Shown here: positions 43,049 to 55,700 of the stretch, piece by piece
Numbering within the stretch: position 1 is the first letter of the stretch
Layout of the letters: each line of letters starts with the position of its first letter
From: Enoplosus armatus
Lineage: Eukaryota; Chordata; Actinopteri; Centrarchiformes; Enoplosidae
Length of the DNA stretch: 64,000 bases
NCBI RefSeq assembly: GCF_043641665.1
Contig: NC_092180.1
Coordinates: forward strand, 28,823,554-28,887,553
Direction: 5' to 3'
Program-made: the position numbers and the translations under genes
The notes under the pieces: model-generated
Database searches by the model: none
The model's input: only the letters and a program-made list of their open reading frames with translations
What the model was told of the DNA's origin: nothing

Positions 43049-43165
43049 GCCATTCTCCTCTGACCTTTGGCATCAACAAGGCATTTTCGCCCAGAGAACT
43101 GCCGCTCACTGGATATTTTCTCTTTTTTGGACCATTCTCTGTAAACCCGAGAAATGGTGATTTAT
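43049..43165. mobile_element. Common fish interspersed repeat, fragment 2
   Basis: 'ggcattttcgcccagagaac', 'tgccgctcactggatatttt' and 'ggaccattctctgtaaaccc' belong, as far as I recall, to the other half of the repeat at 40,737. The segment to 43,360 that follows has no recognised gene. Confidence 0.5.
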
Positions 43166-43214
43166 TTCCATACGGTGAATCCAAATCTCTAACTCTAACA
43201 GCAACCTTCTGTTG

Positions 43215-43228
43215 GCGCCACCTGGTGG
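43215..43228 (-). promoter_or_regulatory. CTCF-like motif, opposite orientation
   Basis: On minus, ccaccaggtggcgc fits the CTCF core CCASYAGRKGGCRS at every position. It faces the site at 42,168. Confidence 0.45.
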
Positions 43229-43374
43229 ACATTTCTATTCCAAAACAATGATTCCACGTTAAGGAATCTTGGCCATAGTAAAATTTGGCAGTAAAGTCAA
43301 AACAGGGAATCTTGCCACATTGGGTAATCCGGCCCATTCAAAAATTACAAGAAAATGATCTGACTGCCCTAACC

Positions 43375-46300
43375 CTTTCATTCAAAACAGGAGGAAAGGA
43401 CACGTTTTCAGTGAAAGAGGCCTGAAAGTCAAGTTTTCAGTGAAAGAGGCCTGAAAGTCAAGTTTCCACTCAAAACAGCAGGAAAGGTCAAGTTTTGACT
43501 GAAAGAGGCCTGAACGTGAAGTTTTCATTCAAATCAGCTCCAAAGTCACGGTTTGACTCAAAACAGGTGTAATACGCAGTTTATGACTGAAACAGGAGGA
43601 AAGGACAAGTTTTCAGTGAAAGAGGCCTGAAAGTCAAGTTTCCACTCAAAACAGCAGGAGAGGTCAAGTTTTGACTGAAAGAGGCCTGAACGTGAAGTTT
43701 TCATTCAAATCAGCTCCAAAGTCACGGTTTGACTCAAAACAGGTGTAGTACGCAGTTTATGACGGAAAGAGGGGCGAAAGTGAAGCTTTCATTCAAAACA
43801 GGAGGAAAGGACAAGTTTTCAGTGAAAGAGGCCTGAAAGTCAAGTTTCCACTCAAAACAGCAGGAAAGGTCAAGTTTTGACTGAAAGAGGCCTGAACGTG
43901 AAGTTTTCATTCAAATCAGCTCCAAAGTCACGGTTTGACTCAAAACAGGTGTAATACGCAGTTTATGACGGAAAGAAGGGCCAAAGTGAAGCTTTCATTC
44001 TAAACAGGAGGAAAGGACAAGTTTTCAGTGAAAGAGGCCTGAAAGTCAAGTTTTCAGTGAAAGAGGCCTGAAAGTCAAGTTTCCACTCAAAACAGCAGGA
44101 AAGGTCAAGTTTTGACTGAAAGAGGCCTGAACGTGAAGTTTTCATTCAAATCAGCTCCAAAGTCACGGTTTGACTCAAAACAGGTGTAATACACAGTTTA
44201 TGACTGAAAGAGGAGGAAAGGACAAGTTTTCAGTGAAAGAGGCCTGAAAGTCAAGTTTTCAGTGAAAGAGGCCTGAAAGTCAAGTTTCCACTCAAAACAG
44301 CAGGAAAGGTCAAGTTTTGACTGAAAGAGGCCTGAACGTGAAGTTTTCATTCAAATCAGCTCCAAAGTCACGGTTTGACTCAAAACAGGTGTAATACACA
44401 GTTTATGACTGAAAGAGGAGGAAAGGACAAGTTTTCAGTGAAAGAGGCCTGAAAGTCAAGTTTTGACTGAAAGAGGCCTGAACGTGAAGTTTTCATTCAA
44501 ATCAGCTCCAAAGTCACGGTTTGACTCAAAACAGGTGTAATACGCAGTTTATGACTGAAACAGGAGGAAAGGACAAGTTTTCAGTGAAAGAGGCCTGAAA
44601 GTCAAGTTTCCACTCAAAACAGCAGGAAAGGTCAAGTTTTGACTGAAAGAGGCCTGAACGTGAAGTTTTCATTCAAATCAGCTCCAAAGTCACGGTTTGA
44701 CTCAGAACAGGGGTAATACGCAGTTTATGACTGAAACAGGAGGAAAGGACAAGTTTTCAGTGAAAGAGGCCTGAAAGTCAAGTTTTCAGTGAAAGAGGCC
44801 ATAAAGTCATGTTTCCACTCAAAACAGCAGGAAAGGTCAAGTTTTGACTGAAAGAGGCCTGAACGTGAAGTTTTCATTCAAATCAGCTCCAAAGTCACGG
44901 TTTGACTCAAAACAGGTGTAATACGCAGTTTATGACTGAAAGAGGGGCGAAAGTGAAGCTTTCATTCAAAACAGGAGGAAAGGACAAGTTTTCAGTGAAA
45001 GAGGCCTGAAAGTCAAGTTTTCAGTGAAAGAGGCCTGAAAGTCAAGTTTCCGCTCAAAACAGCAGGAAAGGTCAAGTTTTGACTGAAAGAGGCCTGAACG
45101 TGAAGTTTTCATTCAAATCAGCTCCAAAGTCACGGTTTGACTCAGAACCGGGGTAATATGCAGTTTATGACTGAAACAGGAGGAAAGGACAAGTTTTCAG
45201 TGAAAGAGGCCTGAAAGTCAAGTTTCCACTCAAAACAGCAGGAAAGGTCAAGTTTTGACTGAAAGAGGCCTGAACGTGAAGTTTTCATTCAAATCAGCTC
45301 CAAAGTCACGGTTTGACTCAAAACAGGTGTAATACGCAGTTTATGACTGAAAAAGGGGCGAAAGTGAAGCTGTCATTCAAAACAGGAGGAAAGGACAAGT
45401 TTTCAGTGAAAGAGGCCTGAAAGTCAAGTTTCCACTCAAAACAGCAGGATAGGTCAAGTTTTGACTGAAAGAGGCCTGAACGTGAAGTTTTCATTCAAAT
45501 GAGCTCCAAAGTCACGGTTTGACTCAAAACAGGTGTAATACGCAGTTTATGACTGAAACCCGCCCCATCACCCTGTGTGACTCTCCAGTGGACACTGTGG
45601 AGTCCTTCCGTTTCCTGGGTTCCATCATCAGCCAGGACCTCCGGTGGGAGCTGAACATCAGCTCCCTCATCAAGAAAGCCCAACAGAGGATGTACTTCCT
45701 GAGGCAGCTGAGGAAGTTTAACCTGCCACAAAAAAATGCTGGTTCACTTCTACACTGCCATCATACAGTCCATCCTCACCTCCTCCATCACCGTCTGGTA
45801 CGCTGCTGCCTCCACCAAGGACAGACGCAGACTGCAGCTTATCATCCGCTCTGCAGAGAGGGTGATCGGCTGCAACCTTCCATCTCTTCAGGACCTGTAC
45901 TCCTCCAGGACCCTGAGGAGAGCAGGGAAGATCGCTGCCGACCCCTCCCACCCCTGACACCATCTGTTCGACCCCCTCCCCTCTGGCAGGAGGCTGCGGT
46001 CCATCAGGACCAAAACCTCCCGCCACAAAAACAGTTTCTTCCCCTCTGCAGTCAACCTGAGAAACTGTCACTGACCCCCCCCCCCCAGAACACAAACACA
46101 AGCTATACGTTATATTAACGTACATCACCCCTGTCCCCACTGCGTTACAATAACGCACCCACCCCCTACTGGACACTTTATCTGGACACTTTACTTTATT
46201 CTGGTCACTGCACTGTTGTTATTTATCTTATCTTATTTTTACTTATTCTTATTCTTATTTTAGCTTTTATATTCTACTTATTTGTTATCAAAACAATAGC

Positions 46301-46760
46301 ACCTTCAGACCACAGCAAATTCCTTGTAATGTATGTTACTTGGCAATAAACAGTTTCTGATTCTGATTTCTGATTCTGATTCTGATTCTGAAACAGGAGG
46401 AAAGGACAAGTTTTCAGTGAAAGAGGCCTGAAAGTCAAGTTTCCACTCAAAACAGCAGGAAAGGTCAAGTTTTGACTGAAAGAGTCCTGAACGTGAAGTT
46501 TTCATTCAAATCAGCTCCAACGTCACGGTTTGACTCAAAACAGGTGTAATACGCAGTTTATGACTGAAACAGGAGGAAAGGACAAGTTTTCAGTGAAAGA
46601 GGCCTGAAAGTCAAGTTTCCACTCAAAACAGCAGGAAAGGTCAAGTATTGACTGAAAGAGGCCTGAACGTGAAGTTTTCATTCAAATCAGCTCCAAAGTC
46701 ACGGTTTGACTGAAAACAGGTGTAATACGCAGTTTATGACTGAAAGAGGGGCGAAAGTGA
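43375..46760 (+). repeat. Satellite array, proximal subfamily
   Basis: Monomers: A (aggaggaaaggacaag...), often extended by an extra ~30-bp 'ttttcagtgaaagaggcctgaaagtcaag'; B (agcaggaaaggtcaag...); C (agctccaaagtcacggtttg...); and D' (aggtgtaatacgcagtttatgac...), present either whole (59 bp) or as its first 29 bp. Differences from the distal array include 'aggtgtaatacgc' for 'aggtcaaatatgc' and 'gaacgtgaag' for 'gaacgtggag'. The 60-residue minus frame at 43,963-44,145 and similar ones are by-products of the repeat. Confidence 0.9.
45557..46390 (+). mobile_element. Rex1-like LINE insertion inside the satellite
   Basis: The C-terminal RT part begins abruptly at ccgccccatcaccctgtgtg within a D' monomer (PITLCDSPVDTVESFRFLGS, SLIKKAQQRMYFLRQLRKF). 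A run of seven A at 45,729-45,735 shifts the frame, which resumes as LVHFYTAIIQSILTSSITVW. The 3' end is ggcaataaacagtttctgat plus gattct repeats, after which satellite resumes at aaacaggagg. The flanks share 'ctgaaac', a possible short target duplication. 5'-truncated, later than the array around it. Confidence 0.85.
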
Positions 46761-49700
46761 AGCTTTCATTCAAAACAGGTCAAATATGCAGTTTGAGACT
46801 GAACGAGGGCCGAAAGTGAATCTTTCATTCAAAACAGGAGGAAAGGACAAGTTTTCAGTGAAAGAGGCCTGAATGTCAAGTTTTCACTCTAAACAGTTGA
46901 AAAGGTCAAGTTTTGACTGAAAGAGGCCTGAACGTGGAGTTTTCATTCAAATCAGCTCCTAAGTCACGGTTTTGCTCAAAACAGGTCAAATATGCAGTTT
47001 GAGACTGAACGAGGGCCCAAAGTGAAGCTTTCATTCAAAACAGGAGGAAAGGACAAGTTTTCAGTGAAAGAGGCCTGAATGTCAAGTTTTCACTCAAAAC
47101 AGTTGAAAAGGTCAAGTTTTGACTGAAAGAGGCCTGAACGTGGAGTTTTCATTCAAATCAGCTCCTAAGTCAAGGTTTGACTCAAAACAGGTCAAATATG
47201 CAGTTTGAGACTGAACGAGGGCCCAAAGTGAAGCTTTCATTCAAAACAGGAGGAAAGGACAAGTTTTCAGTGAAAGAGGCCTGAATGTCAAGTTCTCACT
47301 CAAAACCGTTGGAAAGGTCAAGTTTTGACTGAAAGAGGCCTGAACGTGGAGTTTTCATTCAAATCAGCTCCTAAGTCACGGTTTGACTCAAAACAGGTCA
47401 AATATGCAGTTTGCGACTGAACGAGGGCCCAAAGTGAAGCTTTCATTCAAAACCGGTCAAATATGCAGTTTGAGACTGAACGAGGGCCCAAAGTGAAGCT
47501 TTCATTCAAAACAGGAGGAAAGGACAAGTTTTCAGTGAAAGAGGCCTGAATGTCAAGTTTTCACTCAAAACCGTTGGAAAGGTCAAGTTTTGACTGAAAG
47601 AGGCCTGAACGTGGAGTTTTCATTCAAATCAGCTCCTAAGTCACGGTTTGACTCAAAACAGGTCAAATATGCAGTTTGCGACTGAACGAGGGCCCAAAGT
47701 GAAGCTTTCATTCAAAACCGGTCAAATATGCAGTTTGAGACTGAACGAGGGCCCAAAGTGAATCTTTCAATCAAAACAGGAGGAAAGGACAAGTTTTCAG
47801 TGAAAGAGGCCTGAATGTCAAGTTTTCACTCAAAACAGTTGAAAAGGTCAAGTTTTGACTGAAAGAGGCCTGAACGTGGAGTTTTCATTCAAATCAGCTC
47901 CTAAGTCACGGTTTGACTCAAAACAGGTCAAATATGCAGTTTGAGACTGAACGAGGGCCCAAAGTGAATCTTTCATTCAAAACAGGAGGAAAGGACAAGT
48001 TTTCAGTGAAAGAGGCCTGAATGTCAAGTTTTCACTCAAAACAGTTGAAAAGGTCAAGTTTTGACTGAAAGAGGCCTGAACGTGGAGTTTTCATTCAAAT
48101 CAGCTCCTAAGTCACGGTTTGACTCAAAACAGGTCAAATATGCAGTTTGCGACTGAACGAGGGCCCAAAGTGAAGCTTTCATTCAAAACAGGTCAAATAT
48201 GCAGTTTGAGACTGAACGACGGCCGAAAGTGAATCTTTCATTCAAAACAGGTCAAATATGCAGTTTGAGACTGAACGAGGGCCGAAAGTGAATCTTTCAT
48301 TCAAAACAGGAGGAAAGGACAAGTTTTCAGTGAAAGAGGCCTGAATGTCAAGTTTTCACTCTAAACAGTTGAAAAGGTCAAGTTTTGACTGAAAGAGGCC
48401 TGAACGTGGAGTTTTCATTCAAATCAGCTCCTAAGTCACGGTTTTACTCAAAACAGGTCAAATATGCAGTTTGAGACTGAACGAGGGCCCAAAGTGAAGC
48501 TTTCATTCAAAACAGGAGGAAAGGACAAGTTTTCAGTGAAAGAGGCCTGAATGTCAAGTTTTCACTCAAAACAGTTGAAAAGGTCAAGTTTTGACTGAAA
48601 GAGGCCTGAACGTGGAGTTTTCATTCAAATCAGCTCCTAAGTCAAGGTTTGACTCAAAACAGGTCAAATATGCAGTTTGAGACTGAACGAGGGCCCAAAG
48701 TGAAGCTTTCATTCAAAACAGGAGGAAAGGACAAGTTTTCAGTGAAAGAGGCCTGAATGTCAAGTTCTCACTCAAAACCGTTGGAAAGGTCAAGTTTTGA
48801 CTGAAAGAGGCCTGAACGTGGAGTTTTCATTCAAATCAGCTCCTAAGTCACGGTTTGACTCAAAACAGGTCAAATATGCAGTTTGCGACTGAACGAGGGC
48901 CCAAAGTGAAGCTTTCATTCAAAACCGGTCAAATATGCAGTTTGAGACTGAACGAGGGCCCAAAGTGAAGCTTTCATTCAAAACAGGAGGAAAGGACAAG
49001 TTTTCAGTGAAAGAGGCCTGAATGTCAAGTTTTCACTCAAAACCGTTGGAAAGGTCAAGTTTTGACTGAAAGAGGCCTGAACGTGGAGTTTTCATTCAAA
49101 TCAGCTCCTAAGTCACGGTTTGACTCAAAACAGGTCAAATATGCAGTTTGCGACTGAACGAGGGCCCAAAGTGAAGCTTTCATTCAAAACCGGTCAAATA
49201 TGCAGTTTGAGACTGAACGAGGGCCCAAAGTGAATCTTTCAATCAAAACAGGAGGAAAGGACAAGTTTTCAGTGAAAGAGGCCTGAATGTCAAGTTTTCA
49301 CTCAAAACAGTTGAAAAGGTCAAGTTTTGACTGAAAGAGGCCTGAACGTGGAGTTTTCATTCAAATCAGCTCCTAAGTCACGGTTTGACTCAAAACAGGT
49401 CAACTATGCAGTTTGAGACTGAACGAGGGCCCAAAGTGAAGCTTTCATTCAAAACAGGTCAAATATGCAGTTTGAGACTGAACGAGGGCCCAAAGTGAAG
49501 CTTTCATTCAAAACAGGTCAAATATGCAGTTTGAGACTGAACGAGGGCCGAAAGTGAATCTTTCATTCAAAACAGGAGGAAAGGACAAGTTTTCAGTGAA
49601 AGAGGCCTGAATGTCAAGTTTTCACTCAAAACAGTTGAAAAGGTCAAGTTTGACTGAAAGAGGCCTGAACGTGGAGTTTTCATTCAAATCAGCTCCTAAG

Positions 49701-52700
49701 TCACGGTTTGACTCAAAACAGGTCAAATATGCAGTTTGAGACTGAACGAGAGCCCAAAGTGATGCTTTCATTCAAAACAGGTCAAATATGCAGTTTGAGA
49801 CTGAACGAGGGCCGAAAGTGAATCTTTCATTCAAAACATGTCAAATATGCAGTTTGAGACTGAACGAGGGCCGAAAGTGAATATTTCATTCAAAACAGGA
49901 GGAAAGGACAAGTTTTCAGTGAAAGAGGCCTGAATGTCAAGTTTTCACTCAAAACAGTTGAAAAGGTCAAGTTTTGACTGAAATAGGCCTGAACGTGGAG
50001 TTTACATTCAAATCAGCTCCTAAGTCACGGTTTGACTCAAAACAGGTCAAATATGCAGTTTGAGACTGAAGGAGGGCCCAAAGTGAAGCTTTCATTCAAA
50101 ACAGGTCAAACATGCAGTTTGAGACTGAACGTGGGCCGAAAGTGAATCTTTCATTCAAAACATGTCAAATATGCAGTTTGACACTGAACGATGGCCGAAA
50201 GTGAATCTTTCATTCAAAACAGGAGGAAAGGACAACTTTTCAGTGAAAGAGGCCTGAATGTCAAGTTTTCACTCAAAACAGTTGAAAAGGTCAAGTTTTG
50301 ACTGAAATAGGCCTGAACGTGGAGTTTTCATTGAAATCAGCTCCTAAGTCACGGTTTGACTCAAAACAGGTCAAATATGCAGTTTGAGACTGAACGAGGG
50401 CCCAAAGTGAATCTTTCATTCAAAACAGGAGGAAAGGACAAGTTTTCAGTGAAAGAGGTCTGAATGTCAACTTTTCACTCAAAACAGTTGAAAAGGTCAA
50501 GTTTTGACTGAAAGAGGCCTGAACGTGGAGTTTTCATTCAAATCAGCTCCTAAGTCACGGTTTGACTCAAAACAGGTCAAATATGCAGTTTGCGACTGAA
50601 CGAGGGCCCAAAGTGAAGCTTTCATTCAAAACAGGTCAAATATGCAGTTTGAGACTGAACGAGGGCCGAAAGTAAATCTTTCATTCAAAACAGGTCAAAT
50701 ATGCAGTTTGAGACTGAACGAGGGCCGAAAGTGAATCTTTCATTCAAAACAGGAGGAAAGGACAAGTTTTCAGTGAAAGAGGCCTGAATGTCAAGTTTTC
50801 ACTCTAAACAGTTGAAAAGGTCAAGTTTTGACTGAAAGAGGCCTGAACGTAGAGTTTTCATTGAAATCAGCTCCTAAGTCACGGTTTGACTCAAAACAGG
50901 TCAAATATGCAGTTTGAGACTGAACGAGGGCCCAAAGTGAATCTTTCATTCAAAACAGGAGGAATGGACAAGTTTTCAGTGAAAGAGGCCTGAATGTCAA
51001 GTTTTCACTCAAAACAGTTGAAAAGGTCAAGTTTTGACTGAAAAAGGCCTGAACTTGGAGTTTTCATTCAAATCAGCTCCTAAGTCACGGTTTGACTCAA
51101 ACAGGTCAAATATGCAGTTTGAGACTGAACGAGGGCCCAAAGTGAAGCTTTCATTCAAAACAGGTCAAATATGCAGTTTGAGACTGAACGAGGGCCGAAA
51201 GTGAATCTTTCATTCAAAACAGGAGTAAAGGACAAGTCTTCAGTGAAAGAGGCCTGAATGTCAAGTTTTCACTCAAAACAGTTGAAAAGGTCAAGTTTTG
51301 ACTGAAAGAGGCCTGAACGTGGAGTTTTCATTCAAATCAGCTCCTAAGTCACGGTTTGACTCAAAACAGGTCAAATATGCAGTTTGAGACTGAACGAGGG
51401 CCCAAAGTGAAGCTTTCATTCAAAACAGGTCAAATATGCAGTTTGAGACTGAACGAGGGCCCAAAGTGAATCTTTCATTCAAAACAGGTCAAATATGCAG
51501 TTTGAGACTGAACGAGGGCCCAAAGTGAATCTTTCATTCAAAACAGGAGGAAAGGACAAGTTTTCAGTGAAAGAGGCCTGAATGTCAAGTTTTCACTCAA
51601 AACAGTTGAAAAGGTCAAGTTTTGACTGAAAGAGGCTCTGAACGTGGAGTTTTCATTCAAATCAGCTCCTAAGTCACGGTTTGACTCAAAACAGGTCAAA
51701 TATGCAGTTTGCGACTGAACGAGGGCCCTAAGATAATCTTTCATTCAAAACAGGAGGAAAGGACAAGTTTTCAGTGAAAGAGGCCTGAATGTCAAGTTTT
51801 CACTCAAACAGTTGAAAAGGTCAAGTTTTGACTGAAAGAGGCCTGAACGTGGAGTTTTCATTCAAATCAGCTCCTAAGTCACGGTTTGACTCAAAACAGG
51901 TCAAATATGCAGTTTGAGACTGAACGAGGGCCCAAAGTGAAGCTTTCATTCAAAACCGGTCAAATATGCAGTTTGAGACTGAACGAGGGCCGAAAGTGAA
52001 TCTTTCATTCAAAACAGGAGGAAAGGACAAGTTTTCAGTGAAAGAGGCCCTGAATGTCAAGTTTTCACTCAAAACAGTTGAAAAGGTCAAGTTTTGACTG
52101 AAAGAGGCCTGAACGTGGAGTTTTCATTCAAATCAGCTCCTAAGTCACGGTTTGACTCAAAACAGGTCAAATATGCAGTTTGAGACTGAACGAGGGCCCA
52201 AAGTGAAGCTTTCATTCAAAACAGGTCAAATATGCAGTTTGAGACTGAACGAGGGCCGAAAGTGAATCTTTCATTCAAAACAGGAGGAAAGGACAAGTTT
52301 TCAGTGAAAGAGGCCTGAATGTCAAGTTTTCACTCAAAACAGTTGAAAAGGTCAAGTTTTGACTGAAAGATGCCTGAACGTGGAGTTTTCATTGAAATCA
52401 GCTCGTAAGTCACGGTTTGACTCAAAACAGGTCAAATATGCAGTTTGAGACTGAACGAGGGACCAAAGTGCAGCTTTCATTCAAAACAGGTCAAATATGC
52501 AGTTTGAGACTGAACGAGGGCCGAAAGTGAATCTTTCATTCAAAACAGGAGTAAAGGACAAGTCTTCAGTGAAAGAGGCCTGAATGTCAAGTTTTCACTC
52601 AAAACAGTTGAAAAGGTCAAGTTTTGACTGAAAGAGGCCTGAACGTGGAGTTTTCATTCAAATCAGCTCCTAAGTCACGGTTTGACTCAAAACAGGTCAA

Positions 52701-55700
52701 ATATGCAGTTTGAGACTGAACGAGGGCCCAAAGTGAAGCTTTCATTCAAAACAGGTCAAATATGCAGTTTGAGACTGAACGAGGGCCCAAAGTGAATCTT
52801 TCATTCAAAACAGGAGGAAAGGACAAGTTTTCAGTGAAAGAGGCCTGAATGTCAAGTTTTCACTCAAAACAGTTGAAAAGGTCAAGTTTTGACTGAAAGA
52901 GGCCTGAACGTGGAGTTTTCATTCAAATCAGCTCCTAAGTCACGGTTTGACTCAAAACAGGTCAAATATGCAGTTTGAGACTGAACGAGGGCCCAAAGTG
53001 AAGCTTTCATTCAAAACAGGTCAAATATGCAGTTTGAGACTGAACGAGGGCCCAAAGTGAATCTTTCATTCAAAACAGGAGGAAAGGACAAGTTTTCAGT
53101 GAAAGAGGCCTGAATGTCAAGTTTTCACTCAAAACAGTTGAAAAGGTCAAGTTTTGACTGAAAGAGGCCTGAACGTGGAGTTTTCATTCAAATCAGCTCC
53201 TAAGTCACGGTTTGACTCAAAACAGGTCAAATATGCAGTTTGAGACTGAACGAGGGCCCTAAGATAATCTTTCATTCAAAACAGGAGGAAAGGACAAGTT
53301 TTCAGTGAAAGAGGCTGAATGTCAAGTTTTCACTCAAAACAGTTGAAAAGGTCAAGTTTTGACTGAAAGAGGCCTGAACGTGGAGTTTTCAATTGAAATC
53401 AGCTCCTAAGTCACGGTTTGACTCAAAACAGGTCAAATATGCAGTTTGAGACTGAACGAGGGCCCAAAGTGAAGCTTTCATTCAAAACAGGTCAAATATG
53501 CAGTTTGAGACTGAACGAGGGCCGAAAGTGAATCTTTCATTCAAAACAGGAGGAAAGGACAAGTTTTCAGTGAAAGAGGCCTGAATGTCAAGTTTTCACT
53601 CAAAACAGTTGAAAAGGTCAAGTTTTGACTGAAAGAGGCCTGAACGTGGAGTTTTCATTGAAATCAGCTCCTAAGTCACGGTTTGACTCAAAACAGGTCA
53701 AATATGCAGTTTGAGACTGAACGAGGGCCCAAAGTGAAGCTTTCATTCAAACAGGTCAAATATGCAGTTTGAGACTGAATGAGGGCCCAAAGTGAATCTT
53801 TCATTCAAAACAGGAGGAAAGGACAAGTTTTCAGTGAAAGAGGCCTGAATGTCAAGTTTTCACTCAAAACAGTTGAAAAGGTCAAGTTTTGACTGAAAGA
53901 GGCCTGAACGTGGAGTGTTCATTCAAATCAGCTCCTAAGTCACGGTTTGACTCAAAAACAGGTCAAATATGCAGTTTGAGACTGAACGAGGGCCCAAAGT
54001 GAAGCTTTCATTCAAAACAGGTCAAATATCGCAGTTTGAGACTGAACGAGGGCCCAAAGTGAATCTTTCATTCGAAACAGGTCAAATATGCAGTTTGAGA
54101 CTGAACGAGGGCCCAAAGTGAATCTTTCATTCAAAACAGGAGGAAAGGACAAGTTTTCAGTGAAAGAGGCCTGAATGTCAAGTTTCACTCAAAACAGTTG
54201 AAAAGGTCAAGTTTTGACTGAAAGAGGCCTGAACGTGGAGTTTTCATTCAAATCAGCTCCTAAGTCACGGTTTGACTCAAAACAGGTCAAATATGCAGTT
54301 TGAGACTGAACGAGGGCCCAAAGTGAATCTTTCATTCAAAACAGGAGGAAAGGACAAGTTTTCAGTGAAAGAGGCCTGAATGTCAAGTTTTCACTCAAAA
54401 CAGTTGAAAAGGTCAAGTTTTGACTGAAATAGGCCTGAACGTGGAGTTTTCATTCAAATCAGCTCCTAAGTCACGGTTTGACTCAAAACAGGTCAAATAT
54501 GCAGTTTGAGACTGAACGAGGGCCGAAAGTGAATCTTTCATTCAAAACAGGAGGAAAGGACAAGTTTTCAGTGAAAGAGGCCCTGAATGTCAAGTTTTCA
54601 CTCAAAGCAGTTGAAAAGGTCAAGTTTTGACTGAAAGAGGCCTGACGTGGAGTTTTCATTGAAATCAGCTCCTAAGTCACGGTTTGACTCAAAACAGGTC
54701 AAATATGCAGTTTGAGACTGAACGAGGGCCCAAAGTGAAGCTTTCATTCAAAACAGGTCAAATATGCAGTTTGAGACTGAACGAGGGCCGAAAGTGAATC
54801 TTTCATTCAAAACAGGAGGAAAGGACAAGTTTTCAGTGAAAGAGGCCTGAATGTCAAGTTTTCACTCAAAACAGTTGAAAAGGTCAAGTTTTGACTGAAA
54901 GAGGCCTGAACGTGGAGTGTTCATTCAAATCAGCTCCTAAGTCACGGTTTGACTCAAAACAGGTCAAATATGCAGTTTGAGACTGAACGAGGGCCCAAAG
55001 TGAAGCTTTCATTCAAAACAGGTCAAATATGCAGTTTGAGACTGAACGAGGGCCGAAAGTGAATCTTTCATTCAAAACAGGAGGAAAGGACAAGTTTTCA
55101 GTGAAAGAGGCCTGAATGTCAAGTTTTCACTGCAAAACAGTTGAAAAGGTCAAGTTTTGCCTGAAAGAGGCCTGAACGTGGAGTTTTCATTCAAATCAGC
55201 TCCTAAGTCACGGTTTGACTCAAAACAGGTCAAATATGCAGTTTGAGACTGAACGAGGGGCCCAAAGTGAAGCTTTCATTCAAAACAGGTCAAATATGCA
55301 GTTTGAGACTGAACGAGGGCCCAAAGTGAATCTTTCATTCAAAACAGGTCAAATATGCAGTTTGAGACTGAACGAGGGCCCAAAGTGAATCTTTCATTCA
55401 AAACAGGAGGAAAGGACAAGTTTTCAGTGAAAGAGGCCTGAATGTCAAGTTTTCACTCAAAACAGTTGAAAAGGTCAAGTTTTGACTGAAAGAGGCTCTG
55501 AACGTGGAGTTTTCATTCAAATCAGCTCCTAAGTCACGGTTTGACTCAAAACAGGTCAAATATGCAGTTTGCGACTGAACGAGGGCCCTAAGATAATCTT
55601 TCATTCAAAACAGGAGGAAAGGACAAGTTTTCAGTGAAAGAGGCCTGAATGTCAAGTTTTCACTCAAAACAGTTGAAAAGGTCAAGTTTTGACTGAAAGA

